From NCBI RefSeq assembly GCF_001984195.1, contig NZ_MTQN01000011.1, positions 558,001-622,000 on the forward strand: 64,000 nucleotides of DNA, in the 5' to 3' direction. Below the pieces are notes generated by a model that was not told the origin of the DNA, did no database searches, and was given only the letters and a program-made list of their open reading frames with translations. The position numbers and the translations under genes were made by a program. How positions within the stretch are numbered: position 1 is the stretch's first letter; each line of letters begins with the position of its first letter. The DNA comes from Kribbella sp. ALI-6-A (GTDB taxonomy: Bacteria; Actinomycetota; Actinomycetes; Propionibacteriales; Kribbellaceae). Shown here piece after piece: positions 24,768-33,265 of this stretch.

Positions 24768-26954
24768 ATGTCCATCCACAGGTCCATCCATTCGTCTCGT
24801 CCTGCCTTGGGTCACGGGCTCCTGGGACGCACCGGCCGGCGGGTCGCCATCGCCGTGAGCGTCCCGGCACTGATCGCCGCCGCGGTGGCGACCAGCCTGC
24901 CGTCCGCGTCCGCATCGGTCACCTCGACAGCGTCGGTGACCGACGGCGTGAACGGCGTCGTCTACGCGAGCACCCACGTCGGTGATCGCACCATCATCGG
25001 CGGCGAGTTCTCCTGGGCGGGACCGGCCACCGCGGGCGCGGTCCCGGTCGACGGCAGCACCGGCGTACGGACCGCGCTGCCTCGGGTGAACGGTACGGTC
25101 AGCACCGCGGTCCGCGACGGATCCGGCGGCTGGTACGTCGGCGGCACGTTCGAGTTCGCCGGCGGCTTCGTCCGCAACGGTGCCGCGCGGGTCACGTCCA
25201 CCGGAACGGTGACCGCGTGGGACCCGCGGCCGACCGGACTGATCAAGTCGATCGTCAGCGTCGGCAACGTGGTCTACCTCGGCGGGTCGTTCACCGCCAT
25301 GGGCGGCTCCGCCCGGAGCGGGCTGGCTGCGGTCGACCGCGTGACAGGTGCCCTGCTCCCCTGGAACCCGGGCGTGTCCGGAACGGTCTCCGCACTCGCG
25401 GCCAGCGCCGACGGCACCACCGTGTACGTCGGTGGCTCGTTCAGCGAGCTCGGCGGACAGGGCCGCGCCAACCTCGGCGCGGTCGGCAGCAACGGTGCCG
25501 TCAGCGCGTGGGCCCCCGCCGTCGACGGTCCGGTCGCGGCACTCGCCGTCCAGGGCGGAACCGTCTACGCGGGCGGATCCTTCGTCAACGCCGGCGGCGC
25601 GGCCCGGGCGAACCTGGTCGCGCTCGACGCCGGCGGCTCCGCGCTGGGCTGGAGCGCCGACACCAACGGGCCGGTCAACGCACTCGCTGCGACGGCCGCC
25701 ACGCTGTACTTCGGCGGTGCGTTCAGTCAAGCCGGCGGACAGGCCCGCTCGGGGCTCGGCGCGGTCGACCTCGCTACGGGTGCGCTCACGGCGTACGCGC
25801 CCGCGGTCGACGGTGCGGTCAACTCGCTGACAGTGAACTCGACGGCGACCACGATCTACGCCGGTGGAGCCTTCACCACCGCGGCCGGTCAGTCCCGGCT
25901 CCGCGCCGCCGCCTTCACCTCGGCCGGCGCGCTGACCGCGTGGGACCCGCGAGCTGAGGCAACCGTCAGCACTGTCGCCTTGTCCGGTGGCACGGTGATG
26001 GTCGGCGGCGACTTCAGCATGCTGAACGGGTACCCGCGCGCCAACGCGGCGGCGATCCGCGCCGACGGCAGTGTCGACCCGACGTGGAACCCGTCCCCGA
26101 ACGGCATCGTGTACGCCGTGGCCGCGACCGCCGACGGCTCGCGGGTCTTCCTCGGTGGCACGTTCACCTCGGTCGGCCCGTCCGCACGCACCTATCTCGC
26201 CGCCGTGGACACCGCCACCGGCGCGACGGATCCCAACTGGCAAAAGGCCGCCAACAACACCGTCCGCGCACTCGCGGTGTCCGGGCAGACCGTCTACGCG
26301 GGCGGCTCGTTCACCCGGGCCGGTGGCGGCGACGCGATCCGGCTGGCAGCCCTCACGGTCGCCACCGGTACGCCGGTCGCCGGCTTCTCCGCGAACGCGA
26401 ACAACACCGTCAAGGCGCTGCTGGCCTCACCCGACGGCACGAAGCTCTACGCCGTCGGCGGCTTCAACGCCGTGAACGGTGCGAGCCGGGCCGGCGCGGC
26501 ACAGCTCGACGCGGCGACCGGTGCACTCACGGCGTTCGCTCCGAGCGCGGGTGGCGCGGGCATCGCGGCCGCGCTGACCCCGGACGGCACGCGGTTCTAC
26601 TTCAGCACGACGTCGAACCGCACCTACGCCTACGACCCGGCCGGGGCCTCGCCGAACAACCCGGTGCACACCATCCGGACCGGCGGCGACGTCCAGGCGA
26701 TCGGTACGTCGGCGACCGAGGTCTATGTCGGCGGGCACTTCACCAACCTGCCGGTCGAGAAGCTCGCCCGGCTGCACGCCGCCGCGTTCTCGGTCAGCAC
26801 CGGAACGGCGACCGCGTGGGATCCGCAGCCCGACGGCATCTTCGGCGTCTGGGCGATCAGCGTCTCGGCGTCCACGGTCACCATGGGCGGCGACTTCCTG
26901 AAGGTCGGCGGCAAAACCCAGCCAGGGTTCGCCCGGTTCGCCGGGACTCCCTGA
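24768..26954 (+). CDS. Secreted multi-repeat beta-propeller protein (delta-60/DUF5122-like repeats)
   Basis: A 728-residue exported protein. The signal peptide spans residues 1-50 (cleavage near PSASASVTS). The rest is about 14 repeats of some 45 residues, each with a YVGGSF or YAGGSF strand, a GG.AR turn, then LAA.D..TGA and W.P...G.V. The pattern predicts one or two large beta-propellers. No catalytic motif is visible; probable cell-surface binding or structural role. ATG has GGAGG six bases upstream. Hairpins follow the stop. Confidence 0.8.
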   Translation: MSIHRSIHSSRPALGHGLLGRTGRRVAIAVSVPALIAAAVATSLPSASASVTSTASVTDGVNGVVYASTHVGDRTIIGGEFSWAGPATAGAVPVDGSTGVRTALPRVNGTVSTAVRDGSGGWYVGGTFEFAGGFVRNGAARVTSTGTVTAWDPRPTGLIKSIVSVGNVVYLGGSFTAMGGSARSGLAAVDRVTGALLPWNPGVSGTVSALAASADGTTVYVGGSFSELGGQGRANLGAVGSNGAVSAWAPAVDGPVAALAVQGGTVYAGGSFVNAGGAARANLVALDAGGSALGWSADTNGPVNALAATAATLYFGGAFSQAGGQARSGLGAVDLATGALTAYAPAVDGAVNSLTVNSTATTIYAGGAFTTAAGQSRLRAAAFTSAGALTAWDPRAEATVSTVALSGGTVMVGGDFSMLNGYPRANAAAIRADGSVDPTWNPSPNGIVYAVAATADGSRVFLGGTFTSVGPSARTYLAAVDTATGATDPNWQKAANNTVRALAVSGQTVYAGGSFTRAGGGDAIRLAALTVATGTPVAGFSANANNTVKALLASPDGTKLYAVGGFNAVNGASRAGAAQLDAATGALTAFAPSAGGAGIAAALTPDGTRFYFSTTSNRTYAYDPAGASPNNPVHTIRTGGDVQAIGTSATEVYVGGHFTNLPVEKLARLHAAAFSVSTGTATAWDPQPDGIFGVWAISVSASTVTMGGDFLKVGGKTQPGFARFAGTP

Positions 26955-26964
26955 CGCCGCCGCC

Positions 26965-27005
26965 GGGCGGCTCCTCGCCGGTCCCTTCCCGTTGAGGAGC
27001 CGCCC
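26965..27005. terminator. Hairpin terminator after the beta-propeller gene
   Basis: A 12-base-pair perfect stem, 26965-26976 with 26994-27005, and a 17-base loop, ten bases after the stop codon. It probably ends the plus-strand transcript. Confidence 0.75.
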
Positions 27006-27021
27006 CTGCCCCTGGACAGGA

Positions 27022-27055
27022 CAGCGCCCGCACCGAGTACTCGGTGCGGGCGCTG
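27022..27055. terminator. Perfect palindromic terminator between convergent genes
   Basis: A 34-base perfect palindrome: 27022-27038 is the reverse complement of 27039-27055. It lies 16 bases past the TerC stop on the minus strand and can also act on the plus strand. No T-tract. Probable bidirectional terminator. Confidence 0.8.
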
Positions 27056-27070
27056 CTCACGACTGCCGGG

Positions 27071-28198
27071 TCAGGGCTTCTTCGAGTCCGTCCGGTGCAG
27101 CTCGGCCTCGGCCTTGGCCTTGGCGTCCTGGTCCACGACGTCCTGCGGCCGCGGGGTCGCCTCGTCCAGCTCGCCACCGGCGGTCTCGGCCGGGGTGGTC
27201 TGGGCGGTGCCGTTGGCTGCCTCGGTGGCCGCGATCTGACGCGACTTCCACAGGCTGAGCACGGTGGTGATGCCGAGCGTGACGATGATGAACCCGAGCG
27301 ACACCGAGATCGGGATCTCCGGCGCCCACTTGATGTGCTCGCCACCGTTGATGAACGGCAGCTCGTTCTCGTGCATCGCGTGCAGGACCAGCTTGACGCC
27401 GATGAACGCGAGCACGACCGACAGGCCGATCGACAGGTAGATCAGTCGCCGCAGCAGGTCGCCGAGCAGGAAGTACAGCTGCCGCAGACCCATCAGCGCG
27501 AACACGTTCGCGGTGAAGACCAGGAACGGCTCCTGGGTCAGGCCGTAGATCGCCGGGATCGAGTCCAGCGCGAACAGCAAGTCGGTCGTACCGAGCGCGA
27601 CGATCACGATCGCCATCGGGGTGAACAGCCGCTTGCCGTTCTTCATCACGGTCAGCTTGACACCGTTGTAGTCGTCGCTGACGTTCAGCCGGCGACGGGC
27701 GAACCGGATGACCGCGTTCTCCTTGTAGTCCTCGTCGTCGTTCTCGCCCTGCATCGCCAGGTGGATCGCGGTGTAGACCAGGAACGCGCCGAACAGGTAG
27801 AAGACCCAGGAGAACTGGTTGATCGCGGCCGCGCCGACGGCGATGAAGATGCCGCGGAAGAACAGCGCCAGGATGATGCCGATCAGCAACGCGGTCTGCT
27901 GGTACTTCCTTGGCACGTTGAACCTGGACATGATGATCAGGAAGATGAACAGGTTGTCGACACTGAGGCTGTACTCGGTCAGCCAGCCGGCGTAGAACTC
28001 CCCGGCGTACTGGCCCCCCGAGAACGCCCAGACACCCAGGCCGAAGATGACCGCGAGGCCGACGTAGAAGGCGATCGCGGTGGCCGATTCCTTGGTGCTC
28101 GGCTCGTGCGGCCGGCGTCCGATGATGAAGACGTCGAACGCGAGCAGGGCGAGCAGGACCCCGACCGTGATGTACCAGACGTAATCGTGAACGTGCAC
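27071..28198 (-). CDS. TerC-family integral membrane protein (probable metal exporter)
   Basis: A 375-residue TerC/Alx protein with eight or nine membrane segments. Conserved acidic membrane motifs are SLSVDNLFIFLIIMSRF and TTDLLFALDSIPAIYGLTQEPFLVFTANVFALMGLRQLYF. The C-terminal 60 residues are charged and cytoplasmic. TerC proteins are linked to Mn2+ export and metalation of secreted proteins. GTG at 28198 was preferred because GGAGG is six bases upstream; the nearby ATG at 28204 directly abuts that site. A yybP-ykoY riboswitch precedes it, so induction by manganese is likely. Confidence 0.92.
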   Translation of the reverse strand: MHVHDYVWYITVGVLLALLAFDVFIIGRRPHEPSTKESATAIAFYVGLAVIFGLGVWAFSGGQYAGEFYAGWLTEYSLSVDNLFIFLIIMSRFNVPRKYQQTALLIGIILALFFRGIFIAVGAAAINQFSWVFYLFGAFLVYTAIHLAMQGENDDEDYKENAVIRFARRRLNVSDDYNGVKLTVMKNGKRLFTPMAIVIVALGTTDLLFALDSIPAIYGLTQEPFLVFTANVFALMGLRQLYFLLGDLLRRLIYLSIGLSVVLAFIGVKLVLHAMHENELPFINGGEHIKWAPEIPISVSLGFIIVTLGITTVLSLWKSRQIAATEAANGTAQTTPAETAGGELDEATPRPQDVVDQDAKAKAEAELHRTDSKKP

Positions 28199-28229
28199 AG
28201 GCATCCTCCGGAGCGCATGCGAAAGTGGA

Positions 28230-28346
28230 CTCCGAAGGTCTCTTCCGCCTGGCTCGAAAACTCGGGCCTGGCCGGCGGCACCGGGCTGGGACAGAACTCC
28301 CTGACCGTGATGACGATACCGCCGCGAAGGAATACTCCCCTTCAAC
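28230..28346 (-). promoter_or_regulatory. yybP-ykoY family (Mn2+-sensing) riboswitch upstream of terC
   Basis: On the minus strand the leader contains GAAGGGGAGTA (28333-28343), TCGTCATCACGGTCAGGGAG, a GC-rich hairpin, then GGAAGAGACCTTCGG (28232-28246). GAAGG and CCTTC close the element as P1. These are the conserved blocks of the yybP-ykoY class, which binds Mn2+ and most often controls TerC-type membrane proteins. The match to family and to the downstream gene is mutually supporting. It would turn expression on when Mn2+ is high. Confidence 0.85.
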
Positions 28347-28411
28347 GCCCCCATTCTGGCGGGTCGATGTCCGAGTTTCCAAATCGGCGGCCCGGTACCC
28401 TCCTGTCGGGA

Positions 28412-28452
28412 TGATCACGCTGCGCGACAGGAATATTTCTGCCGCGTGATCA
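28412..28452. promoter_or_regulatory. Nine-base inverted repeat around an AT-rich core
   Basis: TGATCACGC (28412-28420) and GCGTGATCA (28444-28452) flank 23 bases containing the AT-rich GAATATTTC, the only such stretch nearby. The site lies between the YjbR-like gene and the terC riboswitch. It could be an operator over the terC promoter or a terminator of the upstream gene. Confidence 0.45.
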
Positions 28453-28474
28453 GGTTGACCCCAATGAGCTGTCT

Positions 28475-28819
28475 TCAGACGGGCCGGCGGCTCTTGGGCA
28501 GCTTGCCGACCACGCTCCGGTACGACGCGTCGACCAGCTCGAGGACCTCGTCGTCCGGTACGGCGCCGCCCAGCCGCACGGTGTTCCAGCCGTAGCGGCC
28601 GATGTAGGCCATCGTCGACACGTCGCCGGGGTAGGCGTGCACGAGTTCGTCGGCCTCGTCGCGGTTGCCGCCGTTCTTGATCCCGACCGATTCGTCGCCG
28701 AGAAACGCGAAGATCTTGTCGCCCACCTTCGCGACGAGGTCACCCTCCCACGGCTCGTCCTGCCACGCGCCCGGCTTGGCCAGACAGTGCTCGAGCAGGT
28801 CCTTCCCGGTCAGTCGCAT
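28475..28819 (-). CDS. MmcQ/YjbR family protein
   Basis: A 114-residue single-domain protein of the YjbR/CyaY-like fold: LLEHCLAKPGAWQDEPWEGDLVAKVGDKIFAFLG, then AYIGRYGWNTVRLGG and DDEVLELVDASYRSVVGKLPKS. Members are small cytoplasmic proteins with a fold related to DNA-binding domains; function is not established. ATG has a GGGAGGCGAC-type site upstream. It probably forms its own transcript. Confidence 0.88.
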   Translation of the reverse strand: MRLTGKDLLEHCLAKPGAWQDEPWEGDLVAKVGDKIFAFLGDESVGIKNGGNRDEADELVHAYPGDVSTMAYIGRYGWNTVRLGGAVPDDEVLELVDASYRSVVGKLPKSRRPV

Positions 28820-28836
28820 CGTCGCCTCCCGAACAT

Positions 28837-28869
28837 CAGGAGCAGCGGCACCGATCGCCGCTGCTCCTG
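28837..28869 (-). terminator. Hairpin terminator downstream of the M23 peptidase gene
   Basis: A 13-base-pair perfect stem, 28837-28849 with 28857-28869, and a 7-base loop, 18 bases past the M23 stop on the minus strand. It separates that gene from the YjbR-like gene. Confidence 0.75.
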
Positions 28870-28886
28870 TTCAGTGAACCGCAGGT

Positions 28887-30116
28887 TCAGCTCAGGCGGT
28901 TGTAGATCGCGTGGCCGGGGTAGGCAGTGACGCCGAGGCGGGTCGCGTAGCCGCCGTACTGCGCGGTGCCGTGGTAGAAGGTCCAGCCGCCGATCCCGCG
29001 ACCGTGCAGGTTGGTGTACTGGCCGTTCATCGCCGCGTCGTACGTGCGCAGCCCCCAGTGGACGTGGGCTCCGCTGGCCGCTCCACCGGCGCACACGTCG
29101 ACGCCGATCACGCCGAGGTAGGCGCTGCGGCCGACCGCCGTTCCGTTGTAGTACGTCGTGCTGTGCATGTGGTAGTAGTCCGTCGAGAACCCGTTCGGGT
29201 GGATCACCCGGGTCCAGCCGCCGCCGGCGCCGCACATCGAGGTCGCGGTGCCGGAACCCGACGAGCGCACGATGCCGCTCGCGTTGCCGCCGGCGAAGTC
29301 CAGGCTGCTCCAAGGTCCGGAGCCGCCGTCCCAGGCGTGCGGGCCGCCGGACATCGTCATGTAGTAGTCCGGCATCCAGGGCAGCAGCAGACCGGTCGCG
29401 GCGAGGGTGCCGTTCGTGGCCGTCGCCTTCTTCTCCGCGAAGGCCTTGAGGGTGCCGCGCTCGGCGGCCGGCACGAGCGGAGACGTCGCGACCAGCCCGG
29501 CGAACTCCTGGTCACCTTCCAGCCCGGTCACCCACCGCCCGCCGACGTGCCGAGCGACGAACAACCAGCCTTGCGGCGCTGCGTGCTCGACGCTCGGCGC
29601 CTCGATGTACGCGACCCCTCGGGCCCAGCCGGCGGTCGCCGACCTGACGTCCACGACGAGGTCGCGCTTGGCAGCGGCCAGCCGGGAGGCAGCCAACGCG
29701 GGCGCGGCGCCACCAGTCTCCGTGCTCTGCGCGAGCGCATCGACCGCTACAGCCTGAGCCAACGCGCGAGTCGACTGGTCGGACAGCGCCCGCTGCGCCG
29801 ACCGGAGCGTGACGGGCAGCCCGCCCGGCGCTCCCACCGCAGCACCGGCCTCTGAGACTACCGCCGCACCCGAGGCGACGCCGGACTCGGAGCGGGCAGC
29901 CGCAGCAGACGCCACGCCGGACTCGGACCCCGCAGCCGCAGCCACGCCGGCTCCGGAGGCTGGGACGCTTTCAGGGACGGGCGCTGCGCCGGCAGCGGTG
30001 CTCAGGCCGGTCGCGACCGCCAGGCCGAGCCCGGCGGTGAGGGCGAAGCCGGTACGGCCTGCGGCGAACGGTTTGATCGAACGGGGCCGGACACGAGACA
30101 ACGGCGAGATGCGCAT
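28887..30116 (-). CDS. Secreted M23-family metallopeptidase (LasA-like)
   Basis: A 409-residue exported protein. The signal peptide covers about residues 1-44 (basic start, hydrophobic LTAGLGLAVATGLSTAAGAAP), followed by an Ala/Gly/Ser-rich repeat region (SESGVASGAA type) to about 100. The C-terminal M23 domain shows GGPHAWDGGSGPWSSLDFAGG (first metal histidine and aspartate), WTRVIHPNGFSTDYYHMHS and GAHVHWGLR (last zinc histidines). It should cut peptidoglycan cross-bridges or be a modified relative. ATG at 30116 was chosen; a GTG at 30167 would add 17 residues. Confidence 0.85.
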   Translation of the reverse strand: MRISPLSRVRPRSIKPFAAGRTGFALTAGLGLAVATGLSTAAGAAPVPESVPASGAGVAAAAGSESGVASAAAARSESGVASGAAVVSEAGAAVGAPGGLPVTLRSAQRALSDQSTRALAQAVAVDALAQSTETGGAAPALAASRLAAAKRDLVVDVRSATAGWARGVAYIEAPSVEHAAPQGWLFVARHVGGRWVTGLEGDQEFAGLVATSPLVPAAERGTLKAFAEKKATATNGTLAATGLLLPWMPDYYMTMSGGPHAWDGGSGPWSSLDFAGGNASGIVRSSGSGTATSMCGAGGGWTRVIHPNGFSTDYYHMHSTTYYNGTAVGRSAYLGVIGVDVCAGGAASGAHVHWGLRTYDAAMNGQYTNLHGRGIGGWTFYHGTAQYGGYATRLGVTAYPGHAIYNRLS

Positions 30117-30253
30117 GGGCGGGCCAATCTCTACGGGGGCGGAACGCTCGCGGGGCGGCGAGCGCACCTAGGTTTTCCCCGACAGTTATCGCCGCGAAAC
30201 TCTCCGTGTTGGTAATCCTTTGACCATTCACCCGGTCGGCACCTGCCGGCCGA

Positions 30254-32359
30254 CTACCTGGCGCCGGCGTTCACCATCTGCCGCAGCTCCTTCTTCAGCT
30301 CCGAGATCTCGTCGCGGTAGCGGGCGGCGACCTCGAACTGCAGCTCGGCCGCGGCCGTGTGCATCTGGTCGGTGAGCTGCTGGATCAGGTCGGCCAGGTC
30401 GGACGACGGCATGCCGCCGGCCAGCTCCTTCGCCTTCTCCCCCGCCTTGCCCTTGCCGCCGCCGGGCACCGGAGCCTTGCCGCGCGACTGCGTACGGCCG
30501 TTGCCCAGCAGTTCGGCGGTGTCGGCGTCCTCGCGGGCGAGCATGTCGGTGATGTCGGCGATCTTCTTGCGCAGCGGCTGCGGATCGACGCCGTGCTCCA
30601 GGTTGTACGCGACCTGCTTGGCGCGCCGCCGGTTGGTCTCGTCGATCGCTTGCTCCATCGACGGGGTGATCTTGTCGGCGTACATGAACACCGCGCCGGA
30701 CACGTTACGAGCCGCACGGCCGATGGTCTGGATCAGCGACCGGCCCGACCGCAGGAAGCCTTCCTTGTCGGCGTCGAGGATCGCGACCAGCGACACCTCG
30801 GGCAGGTCGAGGCCCTCGCGCAGCAGGTTGATACCGACCAGGACGTCGTACTCGCCCATGCGCAGCTCGCGCAGCAGCTCGACCCGGCGCAGGGTGTCGA
30901 CCTCGCTGTGCAGGTACCTGGTCCGGATGCCCATCTCGAGCAGGTAGTCGGTCAGGTCCTCGGACATCTTCTTGGTCAGCGTGGTGACCAGGACGCGCTC
31001 GTTGCGCTCGACCCGGAGCCGGATCTCGTGGATCAGGTCGTCGATCTGGCCCTTGGTCGGCTTGACGATCACCTCGGGGTCGATCAGGCCGGTCGGCCGG
31101 ATGATCTGCTCGACGAAGCCGTCGGACTTGTCCTGCTCGTACTGCCCCGGGGTCGCGGACAGGTACACGGTCTGGCCGATCCGCTCCAGGAACTCCTCCC
31201 AGCGCAGCGGCCGGTTGTCCATCGCCGAGGGCAGCCGGAAGCCGTGCTCGACCAGCGTGCGCTTGCGGGACATGTCGCCCTCGTACATCCCGCCGATCTG
31301 CGGCACGGTGACGTGCGACTCGTCGATCACCAGCAGGAAGTCCTCGGGGAAGTAGTCCAGCAGGCAGTGCGGCGCCGTGCCCGGCGCGCGGCCGTCGGTG
31401 TGCCGGGAGTAGTTCTCGATGCCGGAGCAGGTGCCGATCTGGCGCATCATCTCGATGTCGTACGTCGTCCGCATCCGCAGCCGCTGGGCCTCCAGCAGCT
31501 GGCCGCCGCGCTCCAGCTCGGCCAGCCGCTCGGCCAGCTCCGCCTCGATCGAGTTGATCGCGCGCTCCATCTTCTCCGGCGCGGTGACGTAGTGCGTCGC
31601 GGCGCCGATGTAGAGCTCGTCCTCCTCGCTGAGCACCTCGCCGGTCAGCGGGTGCAGCGTCATCAGCCGCTCGATCTCGTCGCCGAAGAACTCCACCCGG
31701 ACCGCGAGCTCCTGGTACACCGGGAAGACCTCGAGCGTGTCGCCACGGACCCGGAACGTGCCGCGGGTGCCGGCCAGGTCGTTGCGCGCGTACTGCACGC
31801 CGACCAGCTTGCGCAGCAGCCCGTCGCGGTCGGTCTCGTCGCCGACCTTCACGTGGATCATCCGGTTCAGGTACTCGTCGGCCGAGCCCAGGCCGTAGAT
31901 GCACGACACCGTCGCGACCACGATCACGTCGCGCCGGGTGAGCAGCGACCAGGTCGCCGAGTGCCGCAGCCGCTCGACCTCCTCGTTGATCGAGGAGTCC
32001 TTCTCGATGTAGGTGTCGGTCTGCGGGACGTACGCCTCGGGCTGGTAGTAGTCGTAGTAGGAGACGAAGTACTCGACCGCGTTGTCGGGGAAGAACTGCC
32101 GCAGCTCGTTGGCGAACTGCGCGGCCAGCGTCTTGTTCGGCTGCAGGATCAGCATCGGGCGCTGGATCCGCTCGGCCAGCCAGGCCATCGTCGCCGTCTT
32201 GCCCGTACCGGTGGCGCCGAGCAGGACCACGTCCTGCTCGCCGGCGTTGATCCGGCGCTCGAGCTCGTCGATCGCGGCCGGCTGGTCACCCGCCGGCTCG
32301 AAGTCCGCCACCACCTTGAGCGGGGCGACCATACGCTGGAGATCCGAGACCTGTCTCAT
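30254..32359 (-). CDS. uvrB: Excinuclease ABC subunit B
   Basis: A 701-residue UvrB, full length. Walker A is LLGATGTGKTATMAWL, the beta-hairpin region is YYDYYQPEAYVPQTDTYIEKDSSINEE, Walker B is LLVIDESHVT, and helicase motifs include SATPGQYE, LLREGLDLPEVSLVAILDADKEGFLRS and QTIGRAARN. The C-terminal UVR motif (LQFEVAARYRDEISELKKEL) contacts UvrC. It verifies DNA damage after UvrA loading. ATG at 32359 has GGAGGG two bases upstream; alignment to Streptomyces UvrB supports it. Only a weak hairpin overlaps its stop. Confidence 0.98.
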   Translation of the reverse strand: MRQVSDLQRMVAPLKVVADFEPAGDQPAAIDELERRINAGEQDVVLLGATGTGKTATMAWLAERIQRPMLILQPNKTLAAQFANELRQFFPDNAVEYFVSYYDYYQPEAYVPQTDTYIEKDSSINEEVERLRHSATWSLLTRRDVIVVATVSCIYGLGSADEYLNRMIHVKVGDETDRDGLLRKLVGVQYARNDLAGTRGTFRVRGDTLEVFPVYQELAVRVEFFGDEIERLMTLHPLTGEVLSEEDELYIGAATHYVTAPEKMERAINSIEAELAERLAELERGGQLLEAQRLRMRTTYDIEMMRQIGTCSGIENYSRHTDGRAPGTAPHCLLDYFPEDFLLVIDESHVTVPQIGGMYEGDMSRKRTLVEHGFRLPSAMDNRPLRWEEFLERIGQTVYLSATPGQYEQDKSDGFVEQIIRPTGLIDPEVIVKPTKGQIDDLIHEIRLRVERNERVLVTTLTKKMSEDLTDYLLEMGIRTRYLHSEVDTLRRVELLRELRMGEYDVLVGINLLREGLDLPEVSLVAILDADKEGFLRSGRSLIQTIGRAARNVSGAVFMYADKITPSMEQAIDETNRRRAKQVAYNLEHGVDPQPLRKKIADITDMLAREDADTAELLGNGRTQSRGKAPVPGGGKGKAGEKAKELAGGMPSSDLADLIQQLTDQMHTAAAELQFEVAARYRDEISELKKELRQMVNAGAR

Positions 32360-32415
32360 GCCCTCCACCGTACGGGCACCCACCGACAGTTTTCGAGCGA
32401 GCGGCCGCCGGGCGC

Positions 32416-33225
32416 TCAGAAGGAGCGGACCAGGGTCCCGTTCATGTTCAGGATCTCCTGCTTGCGCTGCGCCCAGACCTCGCGCTGCAGGGCCGAGTCG
32501 GTCGCCGTGGTCTGGCCGGTGTGGTCCTCGAAGGTCTGGATGAACCCGGAGAACACCACCGGCTTCTTGCCCTTGACCGGCACCACCGCGGAGTAGTTGG
32601 TCGCGTAGCACAGCTTGAGCGCCTTGTTCGGGCACTTGCGGAAGCCACCCTTGCCGATCACCACGTGGTGCAGGTTGTTCGACTCGACGTCGACCAGGTG
32701 CTCGGCGAACCGCTTGGCGCCCATCAGCCGGGTCTGCCGGATCCAGAAGTAGCCGTCGATCGCGCCCGGCCGGCCCGGCTCGGGCAGCAGGTAGCTGTGG
32801 CCGGAGCGGCTCGTGTCGGGGTCCTTGATCCAGCCCTTCGCCGGGGTGAACCAGACGCCCCCGCCGATCTCCACGCCCTTGTCGTACGGGCCCTTGGTGA
32901 TCTGCGTCGCGGTCGGCGACGGCGTCGGCGGGGTGTACAGCGTGCCGACCGGCTGCGGGGTCAGCGTCTCGGCCGGCGTGGGCGTCGGGGCGGCGACCTC
33001 GTCCTTCGGTCCCGACGTGACCAGCAGGACCACACCGGTGGCGATCAGCACGACGGCCAGCGCCGCGCCGCAGATCACGATCCACTGGGTCCGCCGGTGC
33101 TTCCGGCCGCCCGGCCGGAACTGCTGGGGGTAGCCGGGCCCGGGTCCCCAGCCACCCGGCCCCGGCGGCGGGTACTGCTGCTGGTTCTGGGGCTGGTACT
33201 GGGGAGGTCCGTACTGCTGACTCAT
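32416..33225 (-). CDS. Proline/glutamine-rich single-pass membrane protein, paralogue 3 of cassette
   Basis: A 269-residue protein. Residues 1-40 are Q/P/G/Y-rich (cytoplasmic), about 48-70 are one membrane helix (WIVICGAALAVVLIATGVVLLV), 71-110 are a Pro/Thr linker and the rest is an external domain with KGVEIGGGVWFTPAKGWIKD and two cysteines (FRKCPNKALKLCYATNY) that could pair. Layout and the GV..G...V.PA.GW motif match the two genes before it. No known family recognised. Starts 40 bases after the preceding gene. Confidence 0.8.
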   Translation of the reverse strand: MSQQYGPPQYQPQNQQQYPPPGPGGWGPGPGYPQQFRPGGRKHRRTQWIVICGAALAVVLIATGVVLLVTSGPKDEVAAPTPTPAETLTPQPVGTLYTPPTPSPTATQITKGPYDKGVEIGGGVWFTPAKGWIKDPDTSRSGHSYLLPEPGRPGAIDGYFWIRQTRLMGAKRFAEHLVDVESNNLHHVVIGKGGFRKCPNKALKLCYATNYSAVVPVKGKKPVVFSGFIQTFEDHTGQTTATDSALQREVWAQRKQEILNMNGTLVRSF

Positions 33226-33265
33226 CTGGGCCTCTCGCGATGTGTCGTCTGGTTGAGCGGGGTGG

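Noticed and set aside
30117..30253. c-di-AMP (ydaO) riboswitch before the M23 peptidase, as in other actinobacterial cell-wall hydrolases
   Set aside because: Only fragments (GGGTGAAT, GGGGAAAACC) are present, not in the right order, and the region is too short.
30359..32596. 745-residue open frame on the plus strand, antisense to uvrB
   Set aside because: Composition is Leu/Asp/Val/Gln/Arg-biased shadow coding; uvrB on the other strand is an unmistakable full-length match.
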